Source: Telluribacter humicola | GTDB taxonomy: Bacteria; Bacteroidota; Bacteroidia; Cytophagales; Spirosomataceae | DNA: 64,000 nucleotides | Reading direction: 5' to 3' | Assembly (NCBI RefSeq): GCF_017355935.1 | Contig: NZ_JAFIQT010000001.1 | Coordinates: 248,001 to 312,000, forward strand | Shown here: positions 34,167 to 44,016 of the stretch, piece by piece | Position numbering within the stretch: position 1 is the stretch's first letter | How the letters are laid out: each line of letters starts with the position of its first letter | Program-made: the position numbers and the translations under genes | The notes under the pieces: generated by a model | What the model was told of the DNA's origin: nothing | The model's input: the letters and a program-made list of their open reading frames with translations, nothing else | The model's database searches: none

Positions 34167-37100
34167 CTACACATTCACATCATTCTGTATCTTATAGATG
34201 AAGTCCCGGTGCTTGTCAAAGGTCTTGGTATTAAACACCACCGGCCGGTTGCCCGTCTCCGATACATTGCGGCTCAGGCTATCGATGCCCCCGTAGATCT
34301 TCATCAGTAACTGCACCACCTGAGGATCTACTTTCCCACCGCTACCCCCGCTCAGTTGGTCGAGCATCCCGTAGTTCTTGCTCTTCTGTACCGCATCCAT
34401 GATATTCGCAAAAGCCGCCACGGCCGGGTGCCTGAGCGAGCGGTTGTTCAGGATAAACTCCTGCCCAGCCTCCCCCGCGATGTACTGGCGGTTGGGCATA
34501 CTGAACAGCGTAGCCCGGTTCACAAAGCCTTCGGCCAGTGAGCGCACATCGGTATACCCCCCTTCGGCCTTCTTGGGCATGAGTTGGTGAATGGCCTGCG
34601 ACCCAATGGTACCAATGGATATTCCCGCTCTGATCTTGGCGGCCGTAGCCTGGGTAGTAGCAAGGGCCATTCCATAGGGGCCTAGCGCAGCCCCCGCCGC
34701 GTAGTAGCCCGCAATCTCACGTTGCAACTTGATGATAATATCTGCAATAGCTAGCGCCTTCTCAGCAACCATCAGCCCTTTGAACAAGACCGAGCTCTCA
34801 TCAACAAAGGAGCTAAGGACGCTGATACCTGCTGCGTACGCTTCCCGCCGGGCATCCTGCAGGTCCCATTCGGCCAGCTTCATAGCCTCTTTTAGCTCAA
34901 ACTCACGGGTGTACCGATATTCCAACTGAGCTACAAAATTCTCCTGAATCTCGCGCTCGGTATCTACCGTTTGCTGTCCGTATGTTTTCTGAAGAAGCAG
35001 CTTCGCCGTCAGGTACTGTTCTTCGGCCTGCAGGCGCTGCTGATATGCATCCGCATCCGATATTTGACGTATTCCCTTTCCGTCACGGATGGCGTGTTTG
35101 GAGTTTATGTTAGTGATATTCTTGTCAAAGTTACTATCCACAACCGCCATGGCACTATCATAGCTACCTTTCAGGTCACCGGCTACTTCCTCGGTCAGGT
35201 CTTTGGGCTTGATACTAAAATCCAGCTCCTTTACCCCGGCGTGGTGCTGCCTGCCGTAGTACGACTGGATATGCTCAATTTCTTCGGCCTCCGTCCGGTT
35301 GATCTCCGCAAGCAGTTTGGCATTGCCCTTGGCCAGCTCCCGCAGCTTTTCGTACTTATAGTGCGCCGCCTGTATCTCTTTTTCATCTTCCGACAGCAGG
35401 CGCAGCGTGTACTGCTGCTTGATCTGGAGTAGCTCGTCCTGTACCCGCTCATACTTATCGGCCAGCTCTTCCGAATCCTTACTGGATGGGCCTTCGTAGC
35501 CGCCGGGCGTGGGGGTGATGCCGCCGGGCTTGGTCGTCGATGGAGTAGTGCCATAACCCCGCTGATTTCTACGGAAGGCAATATCTGCAATTCCTTCCAA
35601 CGCTTTCAGGTCCTGACGACGGGCCGCAATATCCGCCTGTACCTTCGCCAGCTCCGCCCGCATAGCCCTGATTTCATCCGGCAGCAGTTTCTCTTCCACC
35701 GTTACAGCACCTCCGGGGCCGGTATGTACTTTGGTCCGGCTCCCTTTGTTTAGTATATTCTGAAGTTGGCTCGCTCTACCCGACAGGCCCATAAATTCAT
35801 CCTGAAGAAGCTCTCGCCGGGTCTGCCGCATGGCCTCCAGTAACCCCCGTTGTTCAGCTACGTAGTCCCTGACCTTCCAAGTATTTACGCCCAGAGCATT
35901 GCCATATTTATCAAATTCCGTTACGGCCTGCGGCACCGCATCGGCCAGTTGCCGGGTAATTTTATCCAGTTCGGTCTGCTCATCGGTCGTCAGCTTTACC
36001 CGCGTCCGCAGGTAATCATACCGGGCGATCAGCGGCACGATGTTCTTTTCGGTATTATTAACCAGATCCTGCTTTTCTTTCAGCTCTCCCAGTTGCAGGT
36101 CCAGCTTGGAGATCACCCCCATCCACTGCCCAAACTTTATGATTAGTGGATCCAATCCTTTCGAAGCACCCTCCCACCATCCGGTTATCTTTTTGCCAAG
36201 CTTATCCAGTATGGCCGCTGTATTAGTATTTTTGACGTTGAATTCATCAATGATCGAAGTACCTTCCGTAAAGGATTTATTGACAATATCCTGCTGCTCC
36301 CGGAGTAGTTGGGTGTTCTTGCTGAGTGCGCCCAGTACCTGCGCTCCTTCACTACCCTCAATACCTAGTGATTCCAGTGTCTTAACCAGCCCCTGCAAGC
36401 CACCTGAGCTACTTTTAGCCCCTTCCAGTACGCGGATAAATGCCTCATTGGCGTCGGTTTGGATCAGCTTCGTAAAATCAGCTACACTCATCTTGGCGAC
36501 TTTGGCAAAGTGCGGAATATCCTTACCAATAGCCACGATCATCTTGCCCAGGTTGGTTGATGACAGCTCCGCACTCTGGCCCAGTATATCCATAGTCGCG
36601 GCCATACCAATAGTATCCGCAATAGTGATGTTGGCATTGGGGGCAATACCCGCGAAACGCTTAGACCATTCGACCAGATAACCTTCGTTGGCCGCTGAGC
36701 TGGCCCCGATGGTATTGATGGCCGATGCCGTCTTCAGGATACTCTGCTCAATGCCGAACTCCTGCTTGATCCCGAATATCTCTACCAGCTTACCCAGGTC
36801 GTTCATGGCTTCTTCCACATTGCCGCCCAGGTCTTCGGTCAGTGCCACGCCTACCATATCCGCCGCCTTCACGAACCCCAGTACTTCCTCGCGGGTCTGG
36901 TAACCCAGTTTCCCCGCCACGGCAGCCAGCGCTCGAAGTTCTTTCTGAGAGGTACGCGTATCCAGTTTCGCCAGGTCATCATTCAACTGAATCAGCTCAT
37001 CCCCCGCCAGTCCGGTCTGTTTTCGTACGTCAGCCAGTTGGTCGCTCAGTTCTCCCGCTCCGGTTACCAGCTTGGGAATGATCGAAGCGACATTTTCCAG

Positions 37101-37403
37101 AGCCGTTGTAAGCAGATTTCCACCTACCACAGCGGTAGTAATAGTGGACATGTGCGCCACATACTTCTCCCAATCCGAGCGAAGATCTTTAATGAGTACT
37201 TTCTGCTTATTGTACTCATCACTGATTTTCCTCTTTTCAGCTAATAACTTCTTATGCCTTTCAGGATTATCATGTACAGCAAGTTCACGTAGCTCCTTAC
37301 TCACTTTGTGCAACGCCTCGCCCAGATCCTTCACGCTCAGTTCAGCTTGGCGTCCGTCGATGATCATTTCTACGACGGATTTCTCCCTTTTTTCTGCGGC
37401 CAT
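34167..37403 (-). CDS. Phage tail tape measure protein
   Basis: Sets tail length and is carried inside the tail tube. 1078 residues: coiled N-terminus, a TP901-type core (about 130-400: GELSDQLADVRKQTGLAGDELIQLNDDLAKLDTRTSQKELRALAAVAGKLG..., SAANEGYLVEWSKRFAGIAPNANITIADTIGMAATMDILGQSAELSSTNLGKM), long coiled coils (about 470-860) and hydrophobic stretches (about 880-960: GYYAAGAALGPYGMALATTQATAAKI) that may cross the host membrane during DNA entry. At about 1.5 angstroms per residue, this length would predict a tail near 160 nm. It lies at the far end of the structural operon, 4 bases after the preceding gene. Confidence 0.95.
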   Translation of the reverse strand: MAAEKREKSVVEMIIDGRQAELSVKDLGEALHKVSKELRELAVHDNPERHKKLLAEKRKISDEYNKQKVLIKDLRSDWEKYVAHMSTITTAVVGGNLLTTALENVASIIPKLVTGAGELSDQLADVRKQTGLAGDELIQLNDDLAKLDTRTSQKELRALAAVAGKLGYQTREEVLGFVKAADMVGVALTEDLGGNVEEAMNDLGKLVEIFGIKQEFGIEQSILKTASAINTIGASSAANEGYLVEWSKRFAGIAPNANITIADTIGMAATMDILGQSAELSSTNLGKMIVAIGKDIPHFAKVAKMSVADFTKLIQTDANEAFIRVLEGAKSSSGGLQGLVKTLESLGIEGSEGAQVLGALSKNTQLLREQQDIVNKSFTEGTSIIDEFNVKNTNTAAILDKLGKKITGWWEGASKGLDPLIIKFGQWMGVISKLDLQLGELKEKQDLVNNTEKNIVPLIARYDYLRTRVKLTTDEQTELDKITRQLADAVPQAVTEFDKYGNALGVNTWKVRDYVAEQRGLLEAMRQTRRELLQDEFMGLSGRASQLQNILNKGSRTKVHTGPGGAVTVEEKLLPDEIRAMRAELAKVQADIAARRQDLKALEGIADIAFRRNQRGYGTTPSTTKPGGITPTPGGYEGPSSKDSEELADKYERVQDELLQIKQQYTLRLLSEDEKEIQAAHYKYEKLRELAKGNAKLLAEINRTEAEEIEHIQSYYGRQHHAGVKELDFSIKPKDLTEEVAGDLKGSYDSAMAVVDSNFDKNITNINSKHAIRDGKGIRQISDADAYQQRLQAEEQYLTAKLLLQKTYGQQTVDTEREIQENFVAQLEYRYTREFELKEAMKLAEWDLQDARREAYAAGISVLSSFVDESSVLFKGLMVAEKALAIADIIIKLQREIAGYYAAGAALGPYGMALATTQATAAKIRAGISIGTIGSQAIHQLMPKKAEGGYTDVRSLAEGFVNRATLFSMPNRQYIAGEAGQEFILNNRSLRHPAVAAFANIMDAVQKSKNYGMLDQLSGGSGGKVDPQVVQLLMKIYGGIDSLSRNVSETGNRPVVFNTKTFDKHRDFIYKIQNDVNV

Positions 37404-37407
37404 TGGT

Positions 37408-37914
37408 TTAGATAGTTATATCAATTTTTGCTCGTAATCCAGCCGCGGTTTTTGACGAAAGCTGTCCGGCAACCGCCTTTGCAAAGATTTCAGACAACTT
37501 TTGTCGCTGTCCAGACATAGTTTCTGAATACCAACGCTTAGGCGCTCTTCGACGACTAGACCCCTTACGGCTGCTGGTTGCCGCCACACCGCGAGTCTGC
37601 TCCGATAGCGTGACACCTTTTCCTACCCCCATATCCACAAAACGTCCGTAATACCAGAAGGATAAAGTACCTCGTAAATGAGCCTGCTTTTTAAAGACAC
37701 GGCTCGTCATGCTTTCAGAAAGGTACCCTTCATATCCTATATTCATTTCCCGTATACGACGCTGAAAACGCTCTCCCAGAATATCCATGAAGGCCTTCAT
37801 GATTTTGGTACCCTCTCCGCTTTCCATAAGCGACTTTAATTCCGTATCAGGAATTTGGCTACTCTTGACTTCCTTGAGACGAGTCTTAACCTGCCAGTTT
37901 ATCTTTTTTGCCAT
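37408..37914 (-). CDS. Small basic phage tail/neck protein (HK97 gp10-like position)
   Basis: 168 residues, strongly basic (SSRKGSSRRRAPKRW near residue 115). It lies between the hub-like gene and the tape measure, 3-4 bases from each. The pattern, a helical N-terminus, then 'GRFVDMGVGKG', is common in phage tail-completion proteins of gp10 type in Bacteroidetes phages; the assignment is tentative. Confidence 0.6.
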   Translation of the reverse strand: MAKKINWQVKTRLKEVKSSQIPDTELKSLMESGEGTKIMKAFMDILGERFQRRIREMNIGYEGYLSESMTSRVFKKQAHLRGTLSFWYYGRFVDMGVGKGVTLSEQTRGVAATSSRKGSSRRRAPKRWYSETMSGQRQKLSEIFAKAVAGQLSSKTAAGLRAKIDITI

Positions 37915-37917
37915 AGC

Positions 37918-39954
37918 TTATTGAATCACCCGGTATCCGGCTCCGATTAGTAGAACATAGTCATAGTATTCAACGACTCGCAGAGCGGCATCCTGCGGAT
38001 TCTGCGGATCCTCATAGGCTTGTTCCTCGCGGATGATTGCCTGCGGTTGCAGCACAAAGCGAACACCGGAGGCTGTAACCGTCAGATCGTTCTGATCGCG
38101 GGTCACGCTACCGTTCGGCTGGTACGTATGGGTGTACTGCCGGTAAGCCACAGGGAGGCTCAGAATGTCAACTGGGTTGGTTTTATTGCCTTTTTCATAG
38201 AAATAAGCCACCACATCGGCGTAGGTCATCCGGAAGTTGCTACCATCGTCAACGGTTTCGTTTTCGAGCACCAGTTCCACCCACACGGCCTGGTACAGCA
38301 ACTCCTGCGGAATGGTGGGTTTCAGGCTCACCGGTACCAGTTGCACGGCTTCCAGCTGGGCCAGCACCTTGCTGTTACGGGCGGGTAGCTCGTAGCTGAG
38401 CAACTGAGGCAACCACTTCGAAAAGATGCGATTGCGGAGTTGCAGCCCCACCGCCACGTGGGGCAGAAACTGGCTCACCTGGTTGATGGACAGCAGCAGG
38501 TCTACCTGCACCTTGCGCGAGCCGGCCAGCATCTCGTAGTAGTGCCGCTGGTATTGGGCAAATACATCGTCGGGTTCGCCGGGCATGAGCGACAGCGTAC
38601 CCACCGTTTCGTAGTCAAAGTTGTAGCTCACCGAGCTGGCGTAGGGGTACAGGGCACCCGCGCCGTCGGCTTGCATCCCCCGGTAGCTCAGCAGCCGCAA
38701 CCCGAACTTGTTCTTGGGGTCGGCTCCGCTGGCGTAGGCCGAGTAGTTTTTGGAGGCGTTAAAGATCGGATCGCCCAGGTTACCCGGCTGCTTGCACACC
38801 GGGATCATCCAGGAGGCATTGGCGGGAGAGTCGTAGTTAGGGTCGCGGGTCATGAACAGGGTACCTACCTGCAAGTCAATGGGAGCTTCCCCGTCGCCCA
38901 CGGTATGGTAGAGCTGGAAGGTTTCTACCTCCTTATATAGCTCGTCGGTCTCTTCCACGTAGTTTTTCAGGGTATATCCTCCCTGATCAGGCTGATCATA
39001 CTGATCGGACTCCGGAATAAACCCATCCGTGAAGTCCTGGTACTGGGAGGAGCTGCGCAGCGTGCGGTAATCCACAAAGCGGACCTGGCGGGCGCGGCCA
39101 TCAAAGAATACCCCCAGCCCCTTGAACGCCCGGAGGGCTTTCAGGAAATCCCCTACGCTCATATCCGGTACGTGCTGACTCAGCTCGATGTTGGCCCCGG
39201 TGGCGTAGTTCAGCCCGGGCACCGTTTGGGTATTGAACAGGATGAAGCGCTCCACCTCCGGATGGTGCAGCCAGCTGCCTACGGCCGTAAAGCCCAGCAC
39301 GGCGCAAATCTTCCGGATGAGCCAGGTCAGGTACAGCATCGGCACCAGCTCCCGCTCGCCGTACTGGTAGTAGTACGAAAGCTGACTATCGAAGAACAGG
39401 GTGCCGTCGTTGGTCTGGTAGCGGTTAAATAGAGTGGGGCGGGTGTAGTTGGCCCGGCCGGTGGTATACTCCGGCTCGATCATCAGGTCGTTGCGGAACG
39501 GAGGAAAAACCACCGGATAGGTAGCCGGATCGGCGGTGTGCAGCCGAACGAGGGTAGCTTTGACCTGCTCTTCGCTGCTGCCCAGGCTGAACGGTTCGTT
39601 CACCGCCTGCCGCAGGCGCAGCTCCCGGACTTTGGAAGCCACTTCGCCCAGGTGCAGCTTCAGGTAGGCATCGGCGTACCGGCCCATAATCTTGAAGCTC
39701 ATCAGGCCGCGCTCGACGGGCATCCCGTCCACGGCCAGGGTCACGGGCATCTCGACGTTGGCCAGCTGCTCGGGCGAATAGCCCACCCCCAGAAAACGGA
39801 TGTTGTGGGGAGACAGCGGAAACCGGAACGGATAGCTGTAACTCCCCCGCAGCACCTCGTCGGTATTCAGGATCGTACTCAGGATCTCGACGGTGATCCG
39901 GCTGTCCGGAGGGAGCTGCAAGGTAAGTCCGGCGTGATTGCGTAGTTCAAGCAT
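37918..39954 (-). CDS. Phage tail hub/distal tail-associated protein
   Basis: 678 residues starting MLELRNHAGLTLQLPPDSRITVEILSTILNTDEVLRGSYSYPFRFPLSPHN. It is rich in beta strands and has a middle region (PDMSVGDFLKALRAFKGLGVFFDGRARQVRFVDYRTL) that looks like the tail-hub/baseplate folds of siphoviruses. Position beside the tape measure supports a tail tip role. No enzymatic motif is seen. The name is inference from context and strand pattern. Confidence 0.6.
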   Translation of the reverse strand: MLELRNHAGLTLQLPPDSRITVEILSTILNTDEVLRGSYSYPFRFPLSPHNIRFLGVGYSPEQLANVEMPVTLAVDGMPVERGLMSFKIMGRYADAYLKLHLGEVASKVRELRLRQAVNEPFSLGSSEEQVKATLVRLHTADPATYPVVFPPFRNDLMIEPEYTTGRANYTRPTLFNRYQTNDGTLFFDSQLSYYYQYGERELVPMLYLTWLIRKICAVLGFTAVGSWLHHPEVERFILFNTQTVPGLNYATGANIELSQHVPDMSVGDFLKALRAFKGLGVFFDGRARQVRFVDYRTLRSSSQYQDFTDGFIPESDQYDQPDQGGYTLKNYVEETDELYKEVETFQLYHTVGDGEAPIDLQVGTLFMTRDPNYDSPANASWMIPVCKQPGNLGDPIFNASKNYSAYASGADPKNKFGLRLLSYRGMQADGAGALYPYASSVSYNFDYETVGTLSLMPGEPDDVFAQYQRHYYEMLAGSRKVQVDLLLSINQVSQFLPHVAVGLQLRNRIFSKWLPQLLSYELPARNSKVLAQLEAVQLVPVSLKPTIPQELLYQAVWVELVLENETVDDGSNFRMTYADVVAYFYEKGNKTNPVDILSLPVAYRQYTHTYQPNGSVTRDQNDLTVTASGVRFVLQPQAIIREEQAYEDPQNPQDAALRVVEYYDYVLLIGAGYRVIQ

Positions 39955-40003
39955 AGCCCAATATGGCTATGCGGACGCAAAAGCATGTAGACAGTGCCTC
40001 CGG

Positions 40004-40615
40004 CTACGATTTTTCCAACGGCACCTGTAACACCTGGTAGCGGAACCACCGGTACAGCTTCCGGCGCCAGGGGCGGAGCGCGAAGTATAAATTCATGGCA
40101 TTAAAGGCCGCAATGACCCATAGAGCGGGTGCCAGCCCCCACCAGAACCAGACCGGCCCAAACAGCGCGGCCGACAGGATCATAATGCAGGTCAGCGTCT
40201 TGTACCAGGCAATGGGGCGTACTGGCATTGTAGCGGGATAGCCCCTATGCTGGTACCGTTCCCTTTCAATATACTTCCAGCAGTGCCATTCATCCACCAG
40301 GTTGAGATAGCCAGTCATCGACTCGCCCATGTACGTGAGTTTGCCTGTAATCCAGAGCCACCCCAGCTTCGAGCTGATCGTCTCGCCCCTGACGCCAAAG
40401 TGGTCGGGCCCCTGCTTCACGAACAGGGCATTCAGGAAATGCTGGTGGGTCATGTTGGCGGTGATATCAATGCCCCAGGCCGAGTTCATGAACCAATCCC
40501 CCACCGACCGCCACTTGTTATAACGTATACATTCGGCCAGATCCCAGATTAGGCCGAATAGTCCCAGGAAGACCCAGCTGAACAGGGCGACAAAAAAGAT
40601 GAAGATGCCTTTCAT
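40004..40615 (-). CDS. Phage-encoded membrane protein, hypothetical
   Basis: 203 residues with an N-terminal hydrophobic helix (about 2-24), a polar middle part and two helices near residues 145-180, then a basic tail. It lies between the SGNH tail protein and the tail hub gene in the same direction. A membrane protein among tail genes could block superinfection or alter the host surface; nothing in the sequence shows which. Confidence 0.72.
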   Translation of the reverse strand: MKGIFIFFVALFSWVFLGLFGLIWDLAECIRYNKWRSVGDWFMNSAWGIDITANMTHQHFLNALFVKQGPDHFGVRGETISSKLGWLWITGKLTYMGESMTGYLNLVDEWHCWKYIERERYQHRGYPATMPVRPIAWYKTLTCIMILSAALFGPVWFWWGLAPALWVIAAFNAMNLYFALRPWRRKLYRWFRYQVLQVPLEKS

Positions 40616-40657
40616 GGATAGAGGGGAGTTAAAGGGGGATCGTTGTCATACTTGAAT

Positions 40658-40701
40658 TTCTGCCACTACCGCTAAATACCCGTCTGGCGGTAGTGGCAGA
40701 A
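40658..40701. other. Perfect 15-bp stem-loop between tail genes
   Basis: TTCTGCCACTACCGC / GCGGTAGTGGCAGAA around a 14-base loop, without a T-run on either strand. It lies in the 122-base gap after the SGNH tail gene and may mark an RNA-processing site. Confidence 0.75.
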
Positions 40702-40737
40702 TAAAGCTGGATTGGTTACGGATTTCGAGCCTTAAGC

Positions 40738-43686
40738 TTACACCGTCGCGCTTGATCCTTCACACAGTACCCAGCGTCCGTTAGCACCGGCAGTACCACC
40801 AAAACGTACTCGTAACGCCCAGGTTCTATTATCAAACTGTGTCGTATCAGGCAGCGTGAAGGTAATCGCTATGGGTTCTCCATTATGGTGAAACCCAGCC
40901 GACAGATCAGCATACGCTGTATTCTTATCTGTCCACGTTCCGTCCAGTGCCAAACGCCACTCTGCGTTATTGCTTCCGGCAAACATGAATATCTGCAACG
41001 GTGCCGATGAGCTGTTAGTTGGAATATAGCCTACTATTGTATAGGTAAAGCCTGCCTGAGCATTCGTTAAGCCAGCGGCCTCGTGCCAAATCGGGTTAGC
41101 CGTGGTAGCCAGAAGTGGCCCACCATATTTTTCATCATAAGCGCCCACAGTTACGGTTCCATTCAGAGCCATAGTTCGGATATCTACTGCCGAACGGTTT
41201 TGCAGTCGGTACATACCAAAGAACTTGTCACCTGTCGCCAGCGGCTTATAGATCATTCCACCCTGAATACTGACCTTCTCAACCGTCTTACCATTGATAG
41301 TTTCTACATAGGTTTGATTGGGAATAACCTTCTGTGCTGGTAGGTCAGACAGCATGATAAGCTGCGAAGTAAGACTTCTACGAGCGTTGATTGCTCTTCC
41401 AGGTATACAGGCAAAGTTCGTACAGGTACAATAGGCCGCATAAAACTTACCACTCATATAGGTAAAGAGGTTGCCGCTTCCACCGTAGGCGGCTACTGTA
41501 AAATGAAATGCCTGTGGCCTGTCCGTGTCATTAGATCCAGTTACGACACCTGGTGAGCTTAACGTGACACCCTTTATATCAACGGGAAGAAATATGGTAT
41601 TGGCAGGATTCTTAACGGCATACCCCCAGCTTCCTGGCCCTACTACAATCGTGAAAGTCATCATACGAGGGTAAGTTGCGCTCGTTGATGTGGGTTCCAT
41701 GTACTGATTGTAGTTGTTTAACTGACGGTAGGGGCCGTATTCATCAGAGGTTCCCGAGCTGGTTATGTAGTCGTGCAGCACAGCGGCATAATTAATTTCT
41801 TCCGCACTATACCACAGGGCTTCATTCCTCTCTGTATACCGGTTTTTGCTCTGCCCCACTACTCTATATGTGCGCGGCATCCCAAAACCGTTGTTAGCAA
41901 CCCGCTGAAAGCCCACCATGTTAGCCAACTTGGAAGAGTGCATAGCCACTGCATTGGGAGCAAGCGCCGGGGTAGATGTAGCTTCCCCTAATAATTTAAG
42001 GTAGGTTTGCCCCTGTCTGCCCTGTGAACTTACACCAGATACTACTGTAAGCATATCCCCCAGTACGGCATAACCTTCACTATTTGGGTGAATAAAATCA
42101 CCTGTGAAGGTAGCCGCTCCCACGTTCAGCGCCGTAATGGGGTAGTACCGATACGCCAGCTTTTCCAGCACAGCCGCGTCAGTGGTAGCCAAGCCACTCT
42201 TAGCGTGCCAATCCAGTACCGTAACGTGCGGTCTATTCCGGTAGGAGAGTAGCTTTTCCCGAATAGCGTTGAATGTGGCATGATTAGAGCTATTAGGCAG
42301 GGAGTAATGCCCGCCCATCTCTATAATTATAATCAGCGGCACCCCATTCTCAAACGTCTTTTCTACCAACCTGTCGTAGAGCGGTACAAAGTTGTTGGCA
42401 AACTCAGTCATCCCCCGCCCGGCATCGTTTACCGTCCAGGTTACTATGGCTAGATCAGGCTTGAAATGGGTACTGGTATTGTTAAACACCGAGTCCAATC
42501 CGGTAAAGCCTACGGGTGCTATGGTAGCTGCCATCTGCCCCGAAGCCGCGCCAGGTGAGTAGAAGTTTCCGATATAAGAGCCGCCCAGCGAAGCGTCCAG
42601 GAAGTGAATACCCATCTCATCCTGGCACAAATCCAGCGTTTCGATATAGGCAAATCCGCTGGCCGGAGCTTTCAGCTCTATGGTGCGGTACGCCAGCGAC
42701 TCCCACGACATGACATACTCCTGCGCGTAGGCTTGTGTACCGTTGCAGTTTACGGTTCCATGCAGCACCCCGTCTACGTGTACCTCAAAGCTGCCGCCAT
42801 CCGTTTCTTTCGAGTACCGGAGTACGGCCCGCTTGATGTAACCCCCGAAGGAAAGAGGTGTACTGGTACTTTCACCCCGGCTGCGGGTAAACGCAAACCC
42901 ACCAAACTTCTGCTTTTTCCATCCTAAATGCGTATTAGTGTAGCTGCCTCCCAACATACCTAAGTGGTGTGTTCGGTTCCCACTATCCCCATACTCTTTT
43001 GTGAGTGCCCCTACCAATCCCTTCATGGCGGAAATCATAGCGTTAGCGATAGATGTACCGGCTAACAGCACTCTGTTGATCTTTATTCTGCCAAACTGTG
43101 TAATAGCTCCGGCACGTCCCAGCGTTTGAGTTTTGGAACCCACCCATTCATCTACGGCAGTGGTCAGGGTTTCGGCAGCGCCTAACACCTGATCCCTATA
43201 CCCCTCCGTCTCTTCCATCCGCTGGTTGAGCTGCTCAGCACTACCAAAGATATTCAGGGTGTCTTCTTTCGCCTGGGTAGTCGTATTCTTATCCGCCTGC
43301 ATCTGCTGCCGGGTAGTCTCAATCCACTCGGCCGTTTCATCTACTGCGCGGGTATCATTGGCCACCTGCTCCGCCGCCGCGAACATGGGGGCGAAGTAGG
43401 CCGGAATGGTGGCGTTGGTGCCGTCGGTGTAGTTGATGATCAGATCCGCGGCTTCGTTCTGGCTGACGCTGGTGATGCCACGGCCGGCGAAGTTGATGGC
43501 CTGAGCCGGATCGGTTACCAGGCCGGCCGCTCCTACGTAGCCCACAGCCGGTTTGTTGCCGTTGGAGCCCGTCCAGTCGGTGAGGTGGAGCAGGGTGCGA
43601 TTATCCGCGTTTTCGAGCGCAAAAACGGGTGTCCAGCCACTGACACCCTGGGGACCTGGTAATGTGACGACTATGGTTTGAATCAT
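40738..43686 (-). CDS. Tail fibre/receptor-binding protein with SGNH-hydrolase domain
   Basis: 982 residues. It starts with a GPQGVSGWTP element typical of fibre heads, then a coiled-coil section (about 100-190) suited to trimer formation. Residues about 203-555 form an SGNH esterase: block I GTS (Ser212), block III TVND (Asn420, Asp421) and block V DFIHPNSEG (Asp530, His533). A block II glycine near 360-370 is plausible. The C-terminal 400 residues are beta-rich with no known motif. This suggests deacylation of O-acetylated surface polysaccharide during adsorption, which is inference. Its ATG overlaps the previous stop (ATGA). Confidence 0.82.
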   Translation of the reverse strand: MIQTIVVTLPGPQGVSGWTPVFALENADNRTLLHLTDWTGSNGNKPAVGYVGAAGLVTDPAQAINFAGRGITSVSQNEAADLIINYTDGTNATIPAYFAPMFAAAEQVANDTRAVDETAEWIETTRQQMQADKNTTTQAKEDTLNIFGSAEQLNQRMEETEGYRDQVLGAAETLTTAVDEWVGSKTQTLGRAGAITQFGRIKINRVLLAGTSIANAMISAMKGLVGALTKEYGDSGNRTHHLGMLGGSYTNTHLGWKKQKFGGFAFTRSRGESTSTPLSFGGYIKRAVLRYSKETDGGSFEVHVDGVLHGTVNCNGTQAYAQEYVMSWESLAYRTIELKAPASGFAYIETLDLCQDEMGIHFLDASLGGSYIGNFYSPGAASGQMAATIAPVGFTGLDSVFNNTSTHFKPDLAIVTWTVNDAGRGMTEFANNFVPLYDRLVEKTFENGVPLIIIIEMGGHYSLPNSSNHATFNAIREKLLSYRNRPHVTVLDWHAKSGLATTDAAVLEKLAYRYYPITALNVGAATFTGDFIHPNSEGYAVLGDMLTVVSGVSSQGRQGQTYLKLLGEATSTPALAPNAVAMHSSKLANMVGFQRVANNGFGMPRTYRVVGQSKNRYTERNEALWYSAEEINYAAVLHDYITSSGTSDEYGPYRQLNNYNQYMEPTSTSATYPRMMTFTIVVGPGSWGYAVKNPANTIFLPVDIKGVTLSSPGVVTGSNDTDRPQAFHFTVAAYGGSGNLFTYMSGKFYAAYCTCTNFACIPGRAINARRSLTSQLIMLSDLPAQKVIPNQTYVETINGKTVEKVSIQGGMIYKPLATGDKFFGMYRLQNRSAVDIRTMALNGTVTVGAYDEKYGGPLLATTANPIWHEAAGLTNAQAGFTYTIVGYIPTNSSSAPLQIFMFAGSNNAEWRLALDGTWTDKNTAYADLSAGFHHNGEPIAITFTLPDTTQFDNRTWALRVRFGGTAGANGRWVLCEGSSATV

Positions 43687-44015
43687 GTGGTAATAAATCG
43701 TTGAGTGAGGTGAACCTGTGAAATGAGCACATCGGAGGTGTTGCCGGATTGGGAGGTGTACTCAAAGCCGAGCTGGTACTCGCCCGCTGGTACGTCCAGC
43801 TGCTCGGCCGTAAAGCTGAACAGGAGATTGGGATGCGTATAGGTAAGCCCATCCCCCAGCGAGAGGGTGACAAAGGAGCGGTTGTCCAGGACCCGGCGCA
43901 ACTGGGCCTTGATCGCAAAGCCCGTGAGGTCGATGGGTTGGCCAGCGGGGTCACGCAGCTCCACCTGGAACTGCCAGGCCTTGCGGGTTTCGTGGGAGAG
44001 TACGGGCTGTTTCAT
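43683..44015 (-). CDS. Small tail/baseplate protein with BppU-N-like beta domain
   Basis: 110 residues starting MKQPVLSHETRKAWQFQVELRDPAGQPIDLTGFAIKAQLRRV, later DGLTYTHPNLLFSFTAEQLDVPAGEYQLGFEYTSQSG. The order 'DLTG..ik.q.R ... l..G ... ltae.l.vpaG.Y.l.f' matches the small Ig-like domain found at the N-terminus of phage baseplate upper proteins. It sits 1-2 bases after the endolysin stop, and its own stop overlaps the start of the SGNH fibre, so it is likely an adaptor of that fibre. A longer frame upstream runs over the endolysin and was not used. Confidence 0.68.
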   Translation of the reverse strand: MKQPVLSHETRKAWQFQVELRDPAGQPIDLTGFAIKAQLRRVLDNRSFVTLSLGDGLTYTHPNLLFSFTAEQLDVPAGEYQLGFEYTSQSGNTSDVLISQVHLTQRFITT

Positions 44016-44016
44016 A

